The translations under genes were made by a program, and so were the position numbers. From NCBI GenBank assembly GCA_009801085.1, contig VNWV01000010.1, positions 620,001-684,000 on the forward strand: a stretch of 64,000 nucleotides of DNA, given 5' to 3'. Numbering within the stretch: position 1 is the first letter of the stretch; each line of letters starts with the position of its first letter. Source of the stretch: Lasiodiplodia sp. COLG20. Taxonomy: Eukaryota; Ascomycota; Dothideomycetes; Botryosphaeriales; Botryosphaeriaceae. Shown here one piece after another: positions 23,089-33,907 of the stretch. Under the pieces are notes generated by a model that saw nothing but the letters and a program-made list of their open reading frames with translations, was not told the DNA's origin and did not search any database.

Positions 23089-26000
23089 ATGCGCTTATCC
23101 AAGATAGCTATCACAGCCTTGGCCATATCAGCCGCTTTCGCCATTCCGATCAACACTAACAGGGGTACTGAAAGTATGTCATCCACCTCTAGCTACCTTC
23201 AACACGTCCTACCCACATCTCCCATGATGTTCGAATCAACAACGCGGCGACCATCACCCGCGGTGGTACCTTGGCTGACAGTGCAACAGGCTCCCTTGAC
23301 AATACCAACACCAACGGTCTCGAAACCCCCATTCTCGTCTACCGTCGCACGGATCATGTCAACACTGAGCCGACTCCCTCTGACGACGTTGTGACGGTGG
23401 TGGAGACAGTGATGGAAGTGGTATACGAGGCACCGGCGAACTCACCGGCTGAGCCCACACCCTCTGAGGATGTTGTGACGGTGGTGGAGACGGTGACTGT
23501 GGTTCCCGAGGCACCGAAAAGCTCTTTAGCTGAAGCTACTACACCTTCTGTCCACGTCGTGACGGTGGTGGAGACGGTGCCGGAAGGGGCGACCGAGGCA
23601 CAACCGACGAGTATCCCATTTTCACGGCCCGTCCTTACTATCGTAAAGTCCGACTCCGGATCACCCGATCCCTTCCGGTTCCTCGCTTTCTTCCAGGCAG
23701 TTCGCGAAGTGCGTCGGCTCCCGAAAGACGTAAGAGCTAGGCTTCAAGCATCGGGCAACAGGCGCGTGGAAACGTACCCGGTCCCTGCGGGCGCGATGAA
23801 TTGGACGTACCACGACGTTCTGGGCAATGACTACGGCGCCTCCACCGCACAGAATCCGACCCAAGACTTTGGTAGCAATGCACGGGGCCTCGGTCTGGGA
23901 TTAGGCCTGGGTCTCGGCCTCCCCGTCGTGGGTGGCAGCAGCATAGCCTTTGTGAACGCCATTAGGACGTCTGAGATGGCGGGGACCGACATCATAGAAG
24001 AGGTTGGCAGCACGGGACTGGGTGACCTCGTGCAGGCCGACCTGGACATGCAGGCGGCTTCCGAGTTCGGCTACCCGACGGACTTCAACCCGGAATCTGT
24101 ATCCAGCTGGTTGGACGCAATCCCGAAGGACTGGGAGCCACCCCAAGCGATGACACCGTTCTCCGATGCTGGTTCCACCGCGTCCGAGATATCCCCACTC
24201 GGTCTGGGTATGGATGGTGCTATGGAACAGGGTGAGGCGAGAGCCTTGAGCTCTTTCTCCCACGCGGCGGAGAACATGGAGCAGTTCGGCGTCACGAATC
24301 CCAACCCCATAAGCCTCATGTCGGAGGCTGAAGGAGTGGAGTCGCTAGCGTCGCAAGAACTCCCGCAAATGATCACAGATGCCTCGTACTACATGGACAG
24401 CGCGTGGCCCTACGTGGCGCAAAGAATGGAGAGGATTGCGGAGATAGCGACGGAGCGCGGCGTCCAGGTTTCTGCCGACACCATCAAAGCGCTCGACGAG
24501 GTCGTCACGGTCGGCTCGCGCGGTCTGGCACGGAGTGTCATGGAGGGATCTTATTCGCGTGAATTGGTTGGGTGGAACGCAAAGGCTGCTCGGGGACTCA
24601 TCATCGAACCTGACCAGGCGTCTGAGTGGCGCTACCGAGTCGAACGGGAACGCCCGAGGGTGCAGAGATTTGTCGAGGAGACGTACAAAGTGACCCGAGA
24701 CATTCTGAACGACAAGCCCGTCGACCTGACCCAAGCGCGCAAGCTGGCCTACAAGATTGCTCGGACCAAAGTGCCGGATGCTCCTGTTGGCACGGGCAGC
24801 ACGGCTGAGAGCTTGCTGGACGTCATCGGCAAGCTTGCGCAGCCGGCCTTGACGGTGGCGAACGAACCCTTCAAGTGGGGCGGCGAGGCTGAGTACTTTG
24901 ACCATTGGGGAAAGAAATTAAACGACGGCCGTACGCCCGAGCGCTGGATGAGGTTCGCCATGAAGCCGTACAGATCGATAGACGAGGGAGACCCGGATCC
25001 CGACCAATGGATGCTTTCTCCGAAACTGCAAGAAGATCTCGAGAGAGTGCAGAGAAAGCAGTTGAGAAAAGAAGAGAAGGCATGCCGTAAACTCGAACAG
25101 GGCCAGCCGCCTGTCGAGCCACCTGTCGAGCCACCTGTCGAGCCGCCTGTCGAGCCGCCTGTCGAGCCTCCTGTTCCTCCTGTACAGCCGCCTGCTCCGC
25201 CAACCCCATCTTGCAACCCCATAAGGCAGGCATTTAGGAAGTTCAAGCAGAAGATGCGAAAGCTTTCCAACAAAATCAAGGGTAAGAAGCCGAAGGTAGA
25301 CAAGGGCAAGCAGCCAGCCACAGAGCCTCCGCAGAACCCACAGCCTCCACAGGAAACGCAACCCCCGCAGCAAACTCAGCTTCCACAAGAGACTCAGACT
25401 CCACAGCCTCCACCAGAAACGCAGCCTCCGCAGACCACACAACCTGCACAGACCACACAACCTCCGCAGGAAACGCAGCCTCCACAGAACACACAACCTC
25501 CACCCACAACTGCTCCTCCTATTACCACGGCGCCAAAATATACTCCTGTTATTATCCCTCCTGCAACACGATCGAGCAAATCCAAAACCACCCCTATTCG
25601 CTCTGTAGTAACAGTAACAAGACCAGCACCCACCACTCGCCCTACAGTAACAGTTACACAATCGGCATCCACCACTCACCCTATAGTAACAATAACAAGA
25701 CCGGCACCCACCACCTATGAAGCTCCCAAACCAACCTATGTGCCCCCACCACCACCACCACCCCCTCCTCCCGTACCGGCCGGCCCACGACCGCAGCTGA
25801 CGAAAGCCGCGGACTACATGTTCACCGACAACTGGTGCTACAGCTCCTCCTCTTCCATGCCGCGCGCGACGATGCTCGAAGTGGTAGACGCGTACTGCAA
25901 GATGGCGTCGGGCATCTCGCTGCAGCCGGGGACCGGCTACGAGCTCTCGGAAGCGCGCCCGGTCGTGCGCATCGACAACCCGTCATCCAGCAGCGCGTAC

Positions 26001-26159
26001 ACCATCGACGAGGGGAGTTGCAGGTCGTGGATGCGCCAGGCCATCGACCAGTGCGAGCCGGGGAACGTGAGCCAGAAACCCGGTGGTTGGGTCAAGGATG
26101 GCGAGGTTGTTTTCAGGGTTGATCCTGACCCGAAGAATACGGGAGGTTTCTTTCGTTAA
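23089..26159 (+). CDS. Large secreted/cell-surface repeat protein of unknown function
   Basis: Two exons (23089-23173, 23290-26159) join in frame to 984 residues. The N-terminus (MRLSKIAITALAISAAFA) is a clear signal peptide. Three imperfect 28-residue repeats follow, with the core VVTVVETV, then a Gly-Leu run (GLGLGLGLGLG). A long, mostly helical middle region (~250-640) matches nothing I know. Next come five V-E-P-P units, a short Lys-rich patch, a Pro/Gln/Thr linker of P-P-Q-E-T-Q type, a Thr-rich stalk and nine consecutive prolines. The last ~120 residues form a Cys-containing domain: four Cys, with W-C, Y-C-K and a C-x9-C pair near the end. This spacing is loosely like the Hce2/Ecp2-type C-terminal modules of fungal secreted proteins, but I am not confident. 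There is no GPI signal or transmembrane helix at the C-terminus. The intron acceptor choice (CAACAG) is the one that keeps the frame. Confidence 0.65.
23385..23585 (+). repeat. Three imperfect 84-bp coding repeats
   Basis: The sequence GTGACGGTGGTGGAGAC recurs at 23391, 23475 and 23559, exactly 84 bp apart, and encodes VVTVVETV each time, within units of the form TPS-x-x-VVTVVETV-x-E-A-P. The second and third copies are nearly identical at the core, which suggests recent unit duplication or homogenisation. Confidence 0.85.
25106..25170 (+). repeat. Five 12-bp coding repeats (V-E-P-P)
   Basis: The unit CCACCTGTCGAG or CCGCCTGTCGAG is repeated five times in tandem, encoding (PPVE)5. Copies differ only at the third base of one Pro codon, so the array is young or kept uniform. 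Such arrays change length easily and make a flexible linker. Confidence 0.9.
25327..25515 (+). repeat. Degenerate Pro/Gln/Thr coding repeats
   Basis: About ten degenerate copies of P-P-Q-(E/T/N)-T-Q are encoded here, with base patterns like CCTCCGCAGGAAACGCAG. Downstream to 25720 two or three longer Thr/Val-rich units (TRPAPTTRPTVTVTQ type) follow. This forms an extended, probably O-glycosylated stalk. Confidence 0.8.
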
Positions 26160-28114
26160 TCTCCCGCAACATGCTTAATTGTTTTACTGTTTGATTTGTT
26201 GAGTTTTTCTTAAATATATACATATAGAATGTGGTTTTTTAGTTTGTACGGTAGATTGGAAAATCCATCTCGTCGGTTCGATCGTGGAAAATCGATTAAA
26301 GTGATTGAATGACAGGATCAGTCCAAACGTGTCTCACCAGCAGATGTTGCACCCAATTTGCTTCCCGTCCTCCATCATTCTTGCACATTTTTACCCGATC
26401 CATGCCGTCAACCCATAGCCTTAGAAGAAATGTGGGTTGCTACAATCATACGATGGATCCGTTGGCAGTGGCGAGGGCGAGTGACCGCAGCGAGGCACAC
26501 TCCACCGTCGCTCAAGAGACGGACGCCGCCCACTAAAATACTTACGGCTGGCCCTATTGAAGGCTTCATGCAATGTACGCCACACGGATCCGGCAGTTTC
26601 CTCGACCAGCAAGGATGAAAGCGGGCATGCCGAAAATCCCGCCTGCCATCCGAATGCGCCGCGGTTAATTGCGCTCTGGTGGGGGTTTACCAGGCCCACG
26701 ACACAAGGCGCCCGACGTGCCGGAGCAAGGCTGATTCGTATGCCCCCGCCAGTGCGGTTCTGGAGTAGGCTCCGAGATTCCAGGGTCATGCTCGCGACTG
26801 TGTGTGTGCTAAAGGTAGATCAGAGAAGCTCCAAACGAGCGGGAACGGCAGGGGTGCCATGAGGCATTGACGCAAGGGTGGGATGGGGGCGCGGGCGACC
26901 CACGTCTGCAGAATGATTTCTGACGGGCAGGAGATCGGCGTGCGCGCGCGAGGCGGAACCGCGGTCAGCAAGATCTAGGTAGCAGCCGCCAAGCTGGGAT
27001 GCCAGGGTTGAGGTGTCATCGGGACCACAGAGAAGCGACCGACGCCATCTTTGACAAGTTCTAGAAGGAAAAAGCAGAAGCGACTAACGGAGGTGGCAAC
27101 CAGCAACGTGATGCGGGTAGCAATCCCAAGTTATCCATTGGAGATGGCACGGACGCGACACGTGGTGGTTGTCGCACAACTCCCGCGCTCGCTTTCGCGT
27201 CGGGCGCAGGCATTGACTAACACGAGCGGACGATGCCGATTGTGGTGAGATGGAGGATTCTGTCGCGTGAAGCCCGCCGAGCTCCTATTCCAGAAGTGCT
27301 TGTCCCTCTCGCGTGCCATTGCTTGGTGGCAGCCACTTCAGCGTTGGCACGCTGGGGCTGATGCTTGAGACTGCTTGTCGCACCCTCCAAGGCCTTGGAA
27401 AAGTCTTGACGATCTCAGCGGAGCAGTGAGTGAAGAAGCCTCCAATTCCCGTAACGGTAGGTGATGGCCATGGCGTGTGCTGCAGGGCCCAAGGCCGAGA
27501 ACCGGCAGCGGACGCTTTGCCCGAAATTGCAGAGATAGCATGCGTATCCGGGTACGAAGTGTCTTTCTGCCTGTCAGAGGGCGGATGTTTTCAGGAAGGT
27601 TTGCAAGGGAGGGCGAGGTAGGAATAAGCTATGGGGGTTGCTAGCGCTAGCCGTGATTGGCTGAAGCTTCGCACGTGGGCCGTCTGATTGGCTGGCACAA
27701 CACCAACGGTCTCCTCCGTCTGCCTACGCCACAAATTGCGCCAACTGACAAGCTGCCCAGCTCTTGGCTGGCCTCTTGCACTCTCTTCGCTGCGGCTGCT
27801 GCTCTTGGATTCGTCTGGCGCCGCTTGGCAGGGCCCCGGCTGCTCCGTTGCCGCATCCACTTTGACCTCCAGACACGCCCCAGCTAGTCATCTCCCCTTG
27901 CTCGTGCAAATATGCACGACTCTCATTGGCCTTATCTTGGTGCCTCGCCGTACCATGGCCCGGTGAAAAAGGCGTTTTCAGAAAAGTGTCGGAAAACGCC
28001 TCGTAAGGTGTACTCGCAATGCCTCGTACTTAAGTCGTCCCTGCCGTGTCATGCTCAGCTCTTCTCTCGCTGTGTCGCTTCAACCGCCCATTCAACACCA
28101 AGCTTTTGCCAACC
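26160..28114. other. Intergenic, includes phosphate permease promoter
   Basis: A 2.0-kb spacer. The first 200 bp are A+T-rich (3' UTR of the secreted protein gene). The rest is G+C-balanced with no supported reading frame. The last ~500 bp contain the CACGTGGG and GATTGGCTG elements listed separately. A weaker CACGTGGT lies at 27159-27166. Confidence 0.55.
27655..27694 (+). promoter_or_regulatory. Pho4/NUC-1-type site flanked by CCAAT-type direct repeats
   Basis: CACGTGGG at 27672-27679 is the high-affinity core known for the yeast phosphate regulator Pho4, and Neurospora NUC-1 binds CACGTG. It lies 436 bp upstream of the phosphate permease start codon. Identical 9-bp repeats GATTGGCTG (inverted CCAAT core) sit on each side, at 27655-27663 and 27686-27694. 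This arrangement suggests phosphate-starvation control together with the CCAAT-binding complex; that is an inference. Confidence 0.6.
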
Positions 28115-30063
28115 ATGGCCGCTGCTCCTGTCCACAAGACCGCGGGCGGGAACGCCGCGTTCCATAACTTCCACAATGACTACGGTACGCCCATCACTCG
28201 GCCACTCTGAGGCCTGGAGACTGATTCTTGCACAGCCCACATTGCGGACCCCAACGAGCGCAGACGCCTTGCCCTGGCCGAGATCGACAAGGCTCCCTTT
28301 GGCTGGTACCATGTGCGTGCCATCGTCGTCGCAGGCATTGGTTTCTTCACCGATGCGTATGATATCTTCGCCATCAACCTGGCCACTCCCATGCTGGGCG
28401 TCGCCTACTGGCACCACAACAAGGGCTCCATCCCTCAGGAATCCGATACTGCCATCAAAGTCTCCACCAGTGCCGGTACCGTCATCGGCCAGGTCGGCTT
28501 CGGTATCCTAGCCGACATGGTCGGTCGTAAGAAGATGTACGGTCTCGAGCTCATCTTGATCATCTTCGCCACCCTCGCCCAGGCTCTTTCTGCTCCCTCT
28601 CAGTCCATGTCCATTGTCGGCCTCCTGGTTTTCTGGCGCGTCCTCATGGGTATCGGTATCGGTGGTGACTACCCCCTTTCGTCCATCATTACCTCCGAGT
28701 ACGTCACCATCGAAACCCTATCTACACACTTCCCCTCTGACACAGCTGCAGGTTCGCTACCACCAAGTGGAGAGGCGCTATGATGGGTTCCGTCTTCGCC
28801 ATGCAGGGCTTCGGCCAGTTCGGCGCCGCCATCATCGCCCTCATCGTCACCGCCGGCTTCAAGGACTCGCTCTCGACGGCCTCCTCGGCCGCCACCTGCT
28901 CCGGCGTCTGCTCGCTGGCCGTCGACAAGATGTGGCGCGTCATCATCGGCTTCGGCGCCGTCCCCGGCTGCATCGCCCTCTACTACCGCCTGACCATCCC
29001 CGAGACGCCGCGCTACACCTTCGACGTGGCCCGCGACATCGTCAAGGCCGGCTCCGACATCAAGGCGTACAAGGCGGGCGAGCACCAGGGCCACCCTGAC
29101 GAGATCACGCGCGTGCAGGCCATGAACGAGCAGGCGCCGCAGTTGGAGGTGCCGCAGGCGTCGTGGCGCGACTTCGTGGCGCACTACAGCCAGTGGAAGT
29201 ACGGCAAGGTGCTGCTGGGCACGGCGGGCTCGTGGTTTTTCCTTGATGTGGCCTTCTACGGCCTGGGCCTCAACAACTCGATCATCCTGACGCAGATCGG
29301 CTACGGTACCACCGGCACCAAGAACATGTACGAGTACTTCTTCAACTCGGCCGTCGGCAACCTCATCCTCATCTGCGCCGGCGCCATCCCGGGCTACTGG
29401 GTCACCGTCGCGACCGTCGACACCGTCGGCCGCAAGCCCATCCAGCTCATGGGCTTCACCATCCTCACCATCCTCTTCTGCATCATCGGCTTCGCCTACC
29501 ACCAGGTCGGCCACAAGGGGCTGCTCGCCCTCTACGTCCTGTCGCAGTTCTTCTTCAACTTCGGTAAGCCATCCTTCCCTTTCCCCTCTTCCCAACCCTA
29601 CTCCCCCACCCCCTTCTTCTCTCTCTCCCTCTCCCTCTCCCCCTCTCTCCCCAACCAAACTAACACTTTCCACCACCCAGGCCCAAACGCCACGACCTTC
29701 ATCGTGCCGGGCGAGTGCTTCCCGACGCGCTACCGCTCCTCGTCTCACGGCGTGTCCGCCGCCGCGGGCAAGGTCGGCGCCATCATCGCGCAGGTGCTCA
29801 TCGGCCCGCTGCGCACGCGCGGCGCCACGCCCGGCAACGCCAGCCCCTGGCTCAACCACGTCATGCAGATCTACGCCCTCTTCATGTTCCTCGGCATCGG
29901 CACCTCGCTGCTCATCCCCGAGACCAAGCGCAAGACGCTCGAGCAGCTCGCCGGCGAGGTCCCCGGCACCCCCGAGTACGACCCCTCCCACGGTCATGCC
30001 ATGCGGGCGGGTAGCAATGACGGTGAGGGGAGCGAGACGTATGAGAAGGGTGATGCGGCGTAG
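28115..30063 (+). CDS. PHO84: High-affinity H+/phosphate symporter (PHO84 type)
   Basis: Four exons (28115-28184, 28236-28698, 28752-29563, 29681-30063) join in frame to 575 residues. The protein is a 12-helix MFS permease of the phosphate:H+ symporter family. FFTDAYDIFAINL in helix 1, ADMVGRKKMYG in the loop 2-3 motif, the family signature GGDYPLSSIITSEF in helix 4 and TTFIVPGECFPTRYRS in helix 10 are all present. It imports inorganic phosphate across the plasma membrane when phosphate is scarce. The last intron has a long CT-rich tract before its acceptor. The upstream CACGTGGG site supports phosphate control. Confidence 0.92.
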
Positions 30064-32370
30064 AGAAGGCGGCGGCTATTTGAATCTTTTTTTATATTTG
30101 GTTGTAGGAGGTTGAAGTGTTGCTTTTGTTGAACAGAGACGAAGGGCAAAAAAATTGGGATTTGGTTGGTTGGCGGGACTTTTTCCAGGGCGGCTGTCCT
30201 TCCTTTGGTCCGGCACTCTTTTTCTTGCTTGGCATTTTCTTTCTTCTTCATGATACACCCTTGTTTGACAACCTTGGAAAGGTTGATTCGTCGTACAATA
30301 TACAAGTAGATGTGCATGTCTGATGCGCAGCGTTGAGGAGTAATGGAAAGCCTGAGGTTACGATGACGAAATAATAAAAGAGCCTTGAAACAATAATTAG
30401 CAGAATGGATTGCCTAAGTGAACTGCACTTGCTTGCTTCATGAAAGAAGTTACTGCATTCTTCCTGCATGGTGATTTGGAAGCAACCAATCAACTGCAGC
30501 ATGGGAAGTAAGGTGCGGGATCTCCGGTGAGACAGCCTTAGCAAAGTCAAATGGCCTTGCGCCCCACTACGCTGGGGAAGTGAAACAAAGGGAAATCAGA
30601 GGAGACCAGGAAGTGCCATAGCGGAATACGAGCGACAGCCAACGTCCAGCAGGAGCAATGACTGTCACTCTTCGTCACTCACCGGCGCGCCTCGCATCTA
30701 GACGAAAGCGTAGCCATCCCTCTTCATTCGGCCCATCGCGTCATGAGACAAGCACCGACGACGTCCATCTTCCTCGTACGATGCCCCTCTTTCCACTTCC
30801 CCGTCTGCTCATCGGCAACCGGAATAAATGGTAGTGCTAAGGCAAGCACATGCACACATGCACCCAGGCGCGCGCGTTGTACGTAAGCAATCGCCCGACG
30901 GGACGGGGCGTCGGCGGGAAGCGCACGCTCCCTCTCACGCGCAGCACCGTTTTCTCGCAACGGCATTCCGTTTCGGGGTTGGTGAACTTTTGGTAGCGCG
31001 CGCGCCCACGCACCTCGCCGAGAGAGGCCGCACGCGAGGGAAATAAAAAAAAAAAAGACTAAGAGGAAAAACTAGATAGGAGTAAATAAGAGAAAAAAGA
31101 AAAGAAAGGTACTGTTTGATGTCGTCCCAGCGGTCTGGCTAGATTGTGGAGAAAAGCCGTAAATAGCGCGGCGGCAGGCTACATATGGACATTGCCAAGC
31201 CGGGCGGGTGTTGATCGTTATTCCTATCGCTTCAGCGAATTTGAATACGGGGTAGAGCGTTGAAGTACTTTGTTGGCTGGCCTTGTTGACATTTCTTTAA
31301 GCTTTGGGGCAACGTGGGAGAGGCTGGTGCGGGGTGGGAGAGGACGTCAGAAAAAGATGACGGAGGTGCCAAATCGTCGTCGAATCAACGTCGGCAAGAA
31401 CGGCTCGAACAACCATCCATGTTGCTAACCCGATGTGGCAAGGAGCTGTTCGGCTCGGCAAGACCGCAAGCGCGCAACGCCTTCAGCTCGCCGGAAGGAC
31501 GGCTCCGTCCGTAGCGTAGGAAGGAAAGCGGGGCCCCCTTTGGACGTCGGTAGCTGTTGTGCACGGCTGCTTGGAGCTTCACTTCGTCTCGCCGCGCGAA
31601 CGACGAGAGCCCGTCGGCTCTTCAGAGACAGACTGCCGCCTAAGCGGCACTCCGAGGCTCAGGTGCCGGCCGCAATAACCGCACCTGCAGCAGCAACCTT
31701 ACAAGGGCTCGGGCCGACTACTCGTACCCGTCACCATGGCTCTGCCATGCGCCTTAGCTGCTGGCCGATGCCTGAACAGGGCCCCAAACAGGAAAGAGAG
31801 CGAGCCGGTCTATCGCCTGCCCCGAGCCGCGGGACGGTCCAAAAGGAATAAACGGGGCAAGCCCGACTAACTGTATTCTCGCCTGGCCCCCGTTCTCCAC
31901 CCTTTGCCATCCCATCCCATTTGCCCACCACATCAAATCGCCCGGAGGTAAATCCGTCACCCATCGCCGCCACAGCTTCCCCACCCCACCGCGGCCCTTG
32001 CCGTCTCCTTGCTTTTTGTTCCCGGACCCAGTTTTCTATTGCCGCCCAGAGACAGACCCCTTCCAGACCCCCCAAGAAGGTTCACCAAGATTGTCTCGAG
32101 GCCAAAAAGTCTAAACCCGCTGCAGCCCGAGGGATCGAGAGATGCACCTCTTCCGGATCAGGCCCGACTAAGTCGACCTTCGAACGTCTAGTCCAAAGGG
32201 CCGAATCTTGAGTGCGGCCGAAGCTGTGGCGCAGTGTGGTGTTGATTGCTTGCGTCGTCGTGAGGCTCGGGCCAAACCTACGTACATGGACATGCCTCCC
32301 TGCTGAATATTATTCATCCTAACGCCTGTCGCCCGTTTACCTTTTTGTTGTTTCGTCGCTGTCTTACCCA
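30064..32370. other. Intergenic, convergent 3' ends
   Basis: A 2.3-kb spacer between the permease (+) and the FHA protein gene (-). It has A-rich patches at 31025-31110 and otherwise mixed composition. I see no conserved reading frame, RNA gene or repeat. Confidence 0.55.
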
Positions 32371-33456
32371 TCATGCCTTCGCAAGCATCAAGACGTACTC
32401 GCGTTCGCTCAGCCCAAACTTGACGACGTCTTTGTCCATGACCTCTACATACCGCGTCGCCTCGATTTTCTTCCCGTTCAGTATCGTGCCGTTGCTGCTC
32501 TCCAAGTCGATGAGGTAGGGCCGGACCCTCGCATCCTTGTCGCCGTACTCGTTGACTCGGGTGGTGTGGCGGAACTGCAGCACGGCGTGTTGCTTGCTGG
32601 TGCTCGGATGCTCGACGAGCAGATCCGCCACAGCAGCCTCGCGCCCCACCAACCAACAACTCCGGCTCCCCAGCTCAACCGTCTGCAGACAGTCCTGGCC
32701 TTTGAAGACGAACAGTCGCCAGTCGTCGCGCGCGGGAGGCTTCCGCGCATCCGGCGGCTCGTTGTACTTCAGCACGATGTCTGTGCCGGCTACCGTGTTC
32801 GCCTCGCGTGCGAGCAGGCCTGTCTGCTTAAAATTGGGCTTCTGCTTTTCAACGACAGGCTCACCAGCCTCGCCAGGGCCGTCGCCACTACCGCGATACG
32901 CAGCTTCCTGCGAGGGAAGCGGCTTGGCGGAGCGCTTGCGGGGCGGCGAGGCGCTGGTCGACGGGCGGCGGCGCTTGGGCGAGCGCGAGCGCGAACGGTG
33001 GTCGTGGCGTGCATGCCGGCTGCGGCGCGAGTGGCGGGGCGAGCCGTCGCGATCCTTGCGTCGCTCCGAGCGGTGGTGGTGATGACTGCTCGAACGATCG
33101 TCGTAGCGGCGCTTCCTCTCGTACCGGTCCCGCGCGGCATCCTTGCTGCGGCTCCTGTGCCTGTGCTTGCTCCGGCTCCTGCTTTTGCTCCGACGTCGTC
33201 CCTCCCGGCTTCGGTCTCGGCGGCGCTGGCGCGCGGCGCGTTCGCCGCTGTCGTCGTCGTCGTCCGACCGCGCGGCCGAGTCATCGTTGTCGTCGCGAGG
33301 GCGGCGCGAGCGACGGTGCTTTCCGTCGTCGTCGTCAGGGCTGCGCTTCCGACGGTGCCTGTCGCGGGCGCCGTCGTTGCGCCTGCTGTTGTCGTCGTCG
33401 TCGGACAGCGAGTGGCGGCGGGCGCGCGGCGGCGGCGACACCGAGTCGACTGGCAT
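32371..33456 (-). CDS. FHA-domain protein, SNIP1/Pml1 type
   Basis: An intronless 361-residue protein. Residues 1-~185 are an Arg/Ser/Asp/His-rich low-complexity region of splicing-factor type. The conserved part starts at NFKQTGLLAREAN, a signature of the SNIP1/DAWDLE/Pml1 group, and continues into an FHA domain with LVGREAAVADLLVEHPS, S-T-S-K-Q-H-A-V-L-Q-F and LESSNGTILNGKKI; the Gly-Arg, Ser-x-x-His and Asn residues that bind phosphothreonine are all present. In yeast, Pml1 is part of the RES complex, which promotes pre-mRNA splicing and nuclear retention. The C-terminus (REYVLMLAKA) is the usual family end. Confidence 0.87.
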   Translation of the reverse strand: MPVDSVSPPPRARRHSLSDDDDNSRRNDGARDRHRRKRSPDDDDGKHRRSRRPRDDNDDSAARSDDDDDSGERAARQRRRDRSREGRRRSKSRSRSKHRHRSRSKDAARDRYERKRRYDDRSSSHHHHRSERRKDRDGSPRHSRRSRHARHDHRSRSRSPKRRRPSTSASPPRKRSAKPLPSQEAAYRGSGDGPGEAGEPVVEKQKPNFKQTGLLAREANTVAGTDIVLKYNEPPDARKPPARDDWRLFVFKGQDCLQTVELGSRSCWLVGREAAVADLLVEHPSTSKQHAVLQFRHTTRVNEYGDKDARVRPYLIDLESSNGTILNGKKIEATRYVEVMDKDVVKFGLSEREYVLMLAKA

Positions 33457-33907
33457 TGTGGCGGGCGACGGAGCGCAGCGAAGCGCAGCTGCACCAAGAG
33501 GCTGGGTGGATATGCAGTCGAATCGAGGTTGGCGCTGGCTGGGGGGGTGAGTTAGGCGATGGAGTGCTTTTCACGTTCCTGCAGAGCTTGGAGAGCGGGC
33601 GCCAAGCCCACGTCACTGCTGGTGCAATTGGCGCGCCAGAAGAGCTCGCTCGACTGTTTCACCCGCGTCGACTCGTTTCAGCATGCCACCATGCGCCCTT
33701 GCAGCCGTCGCAGATGTGCCCGGGAGCACTATTCCCAGGTCGATCTCCCTAGGCGCCCGCATTGGCTTCATGCGCACTGGCTCCAAATGGCTCCATTTTC
33801 CACGAGCATTCCCACCGAGCTCCTTCATTCCTTCAGCCCCCGACCTCGTTATGTCGACGGCTGTCCCGCCGTGATTTCTGTTCCCTTCTCCATGTCTTGC
33901 TCTCGCA
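33457..33907. other. Divergent promoter, FHA gene / coiled-coil gene
   Basis: A 451-bp spacer between two divergent start codons. No distinctive motif was recognised. Confidence 0.5.

Noticed and set aside
28669..29997. 442-codon open frame antisense to the phosphate permease
   Set aside because: It mirrors strong third-position G/C bias of the permease coding frame, has a skewed Glu/Asp/Gly/Arg/Val composition and no domain; it is an antisense shadow.
32566..33555. 329-codon open frame opposite the FHA protein gene
   Set aside because: Ala/Val/Arg-rich product caused by the Arg/Ser/Asp repeats on the other strand; the minus frame has a full FHA domain.
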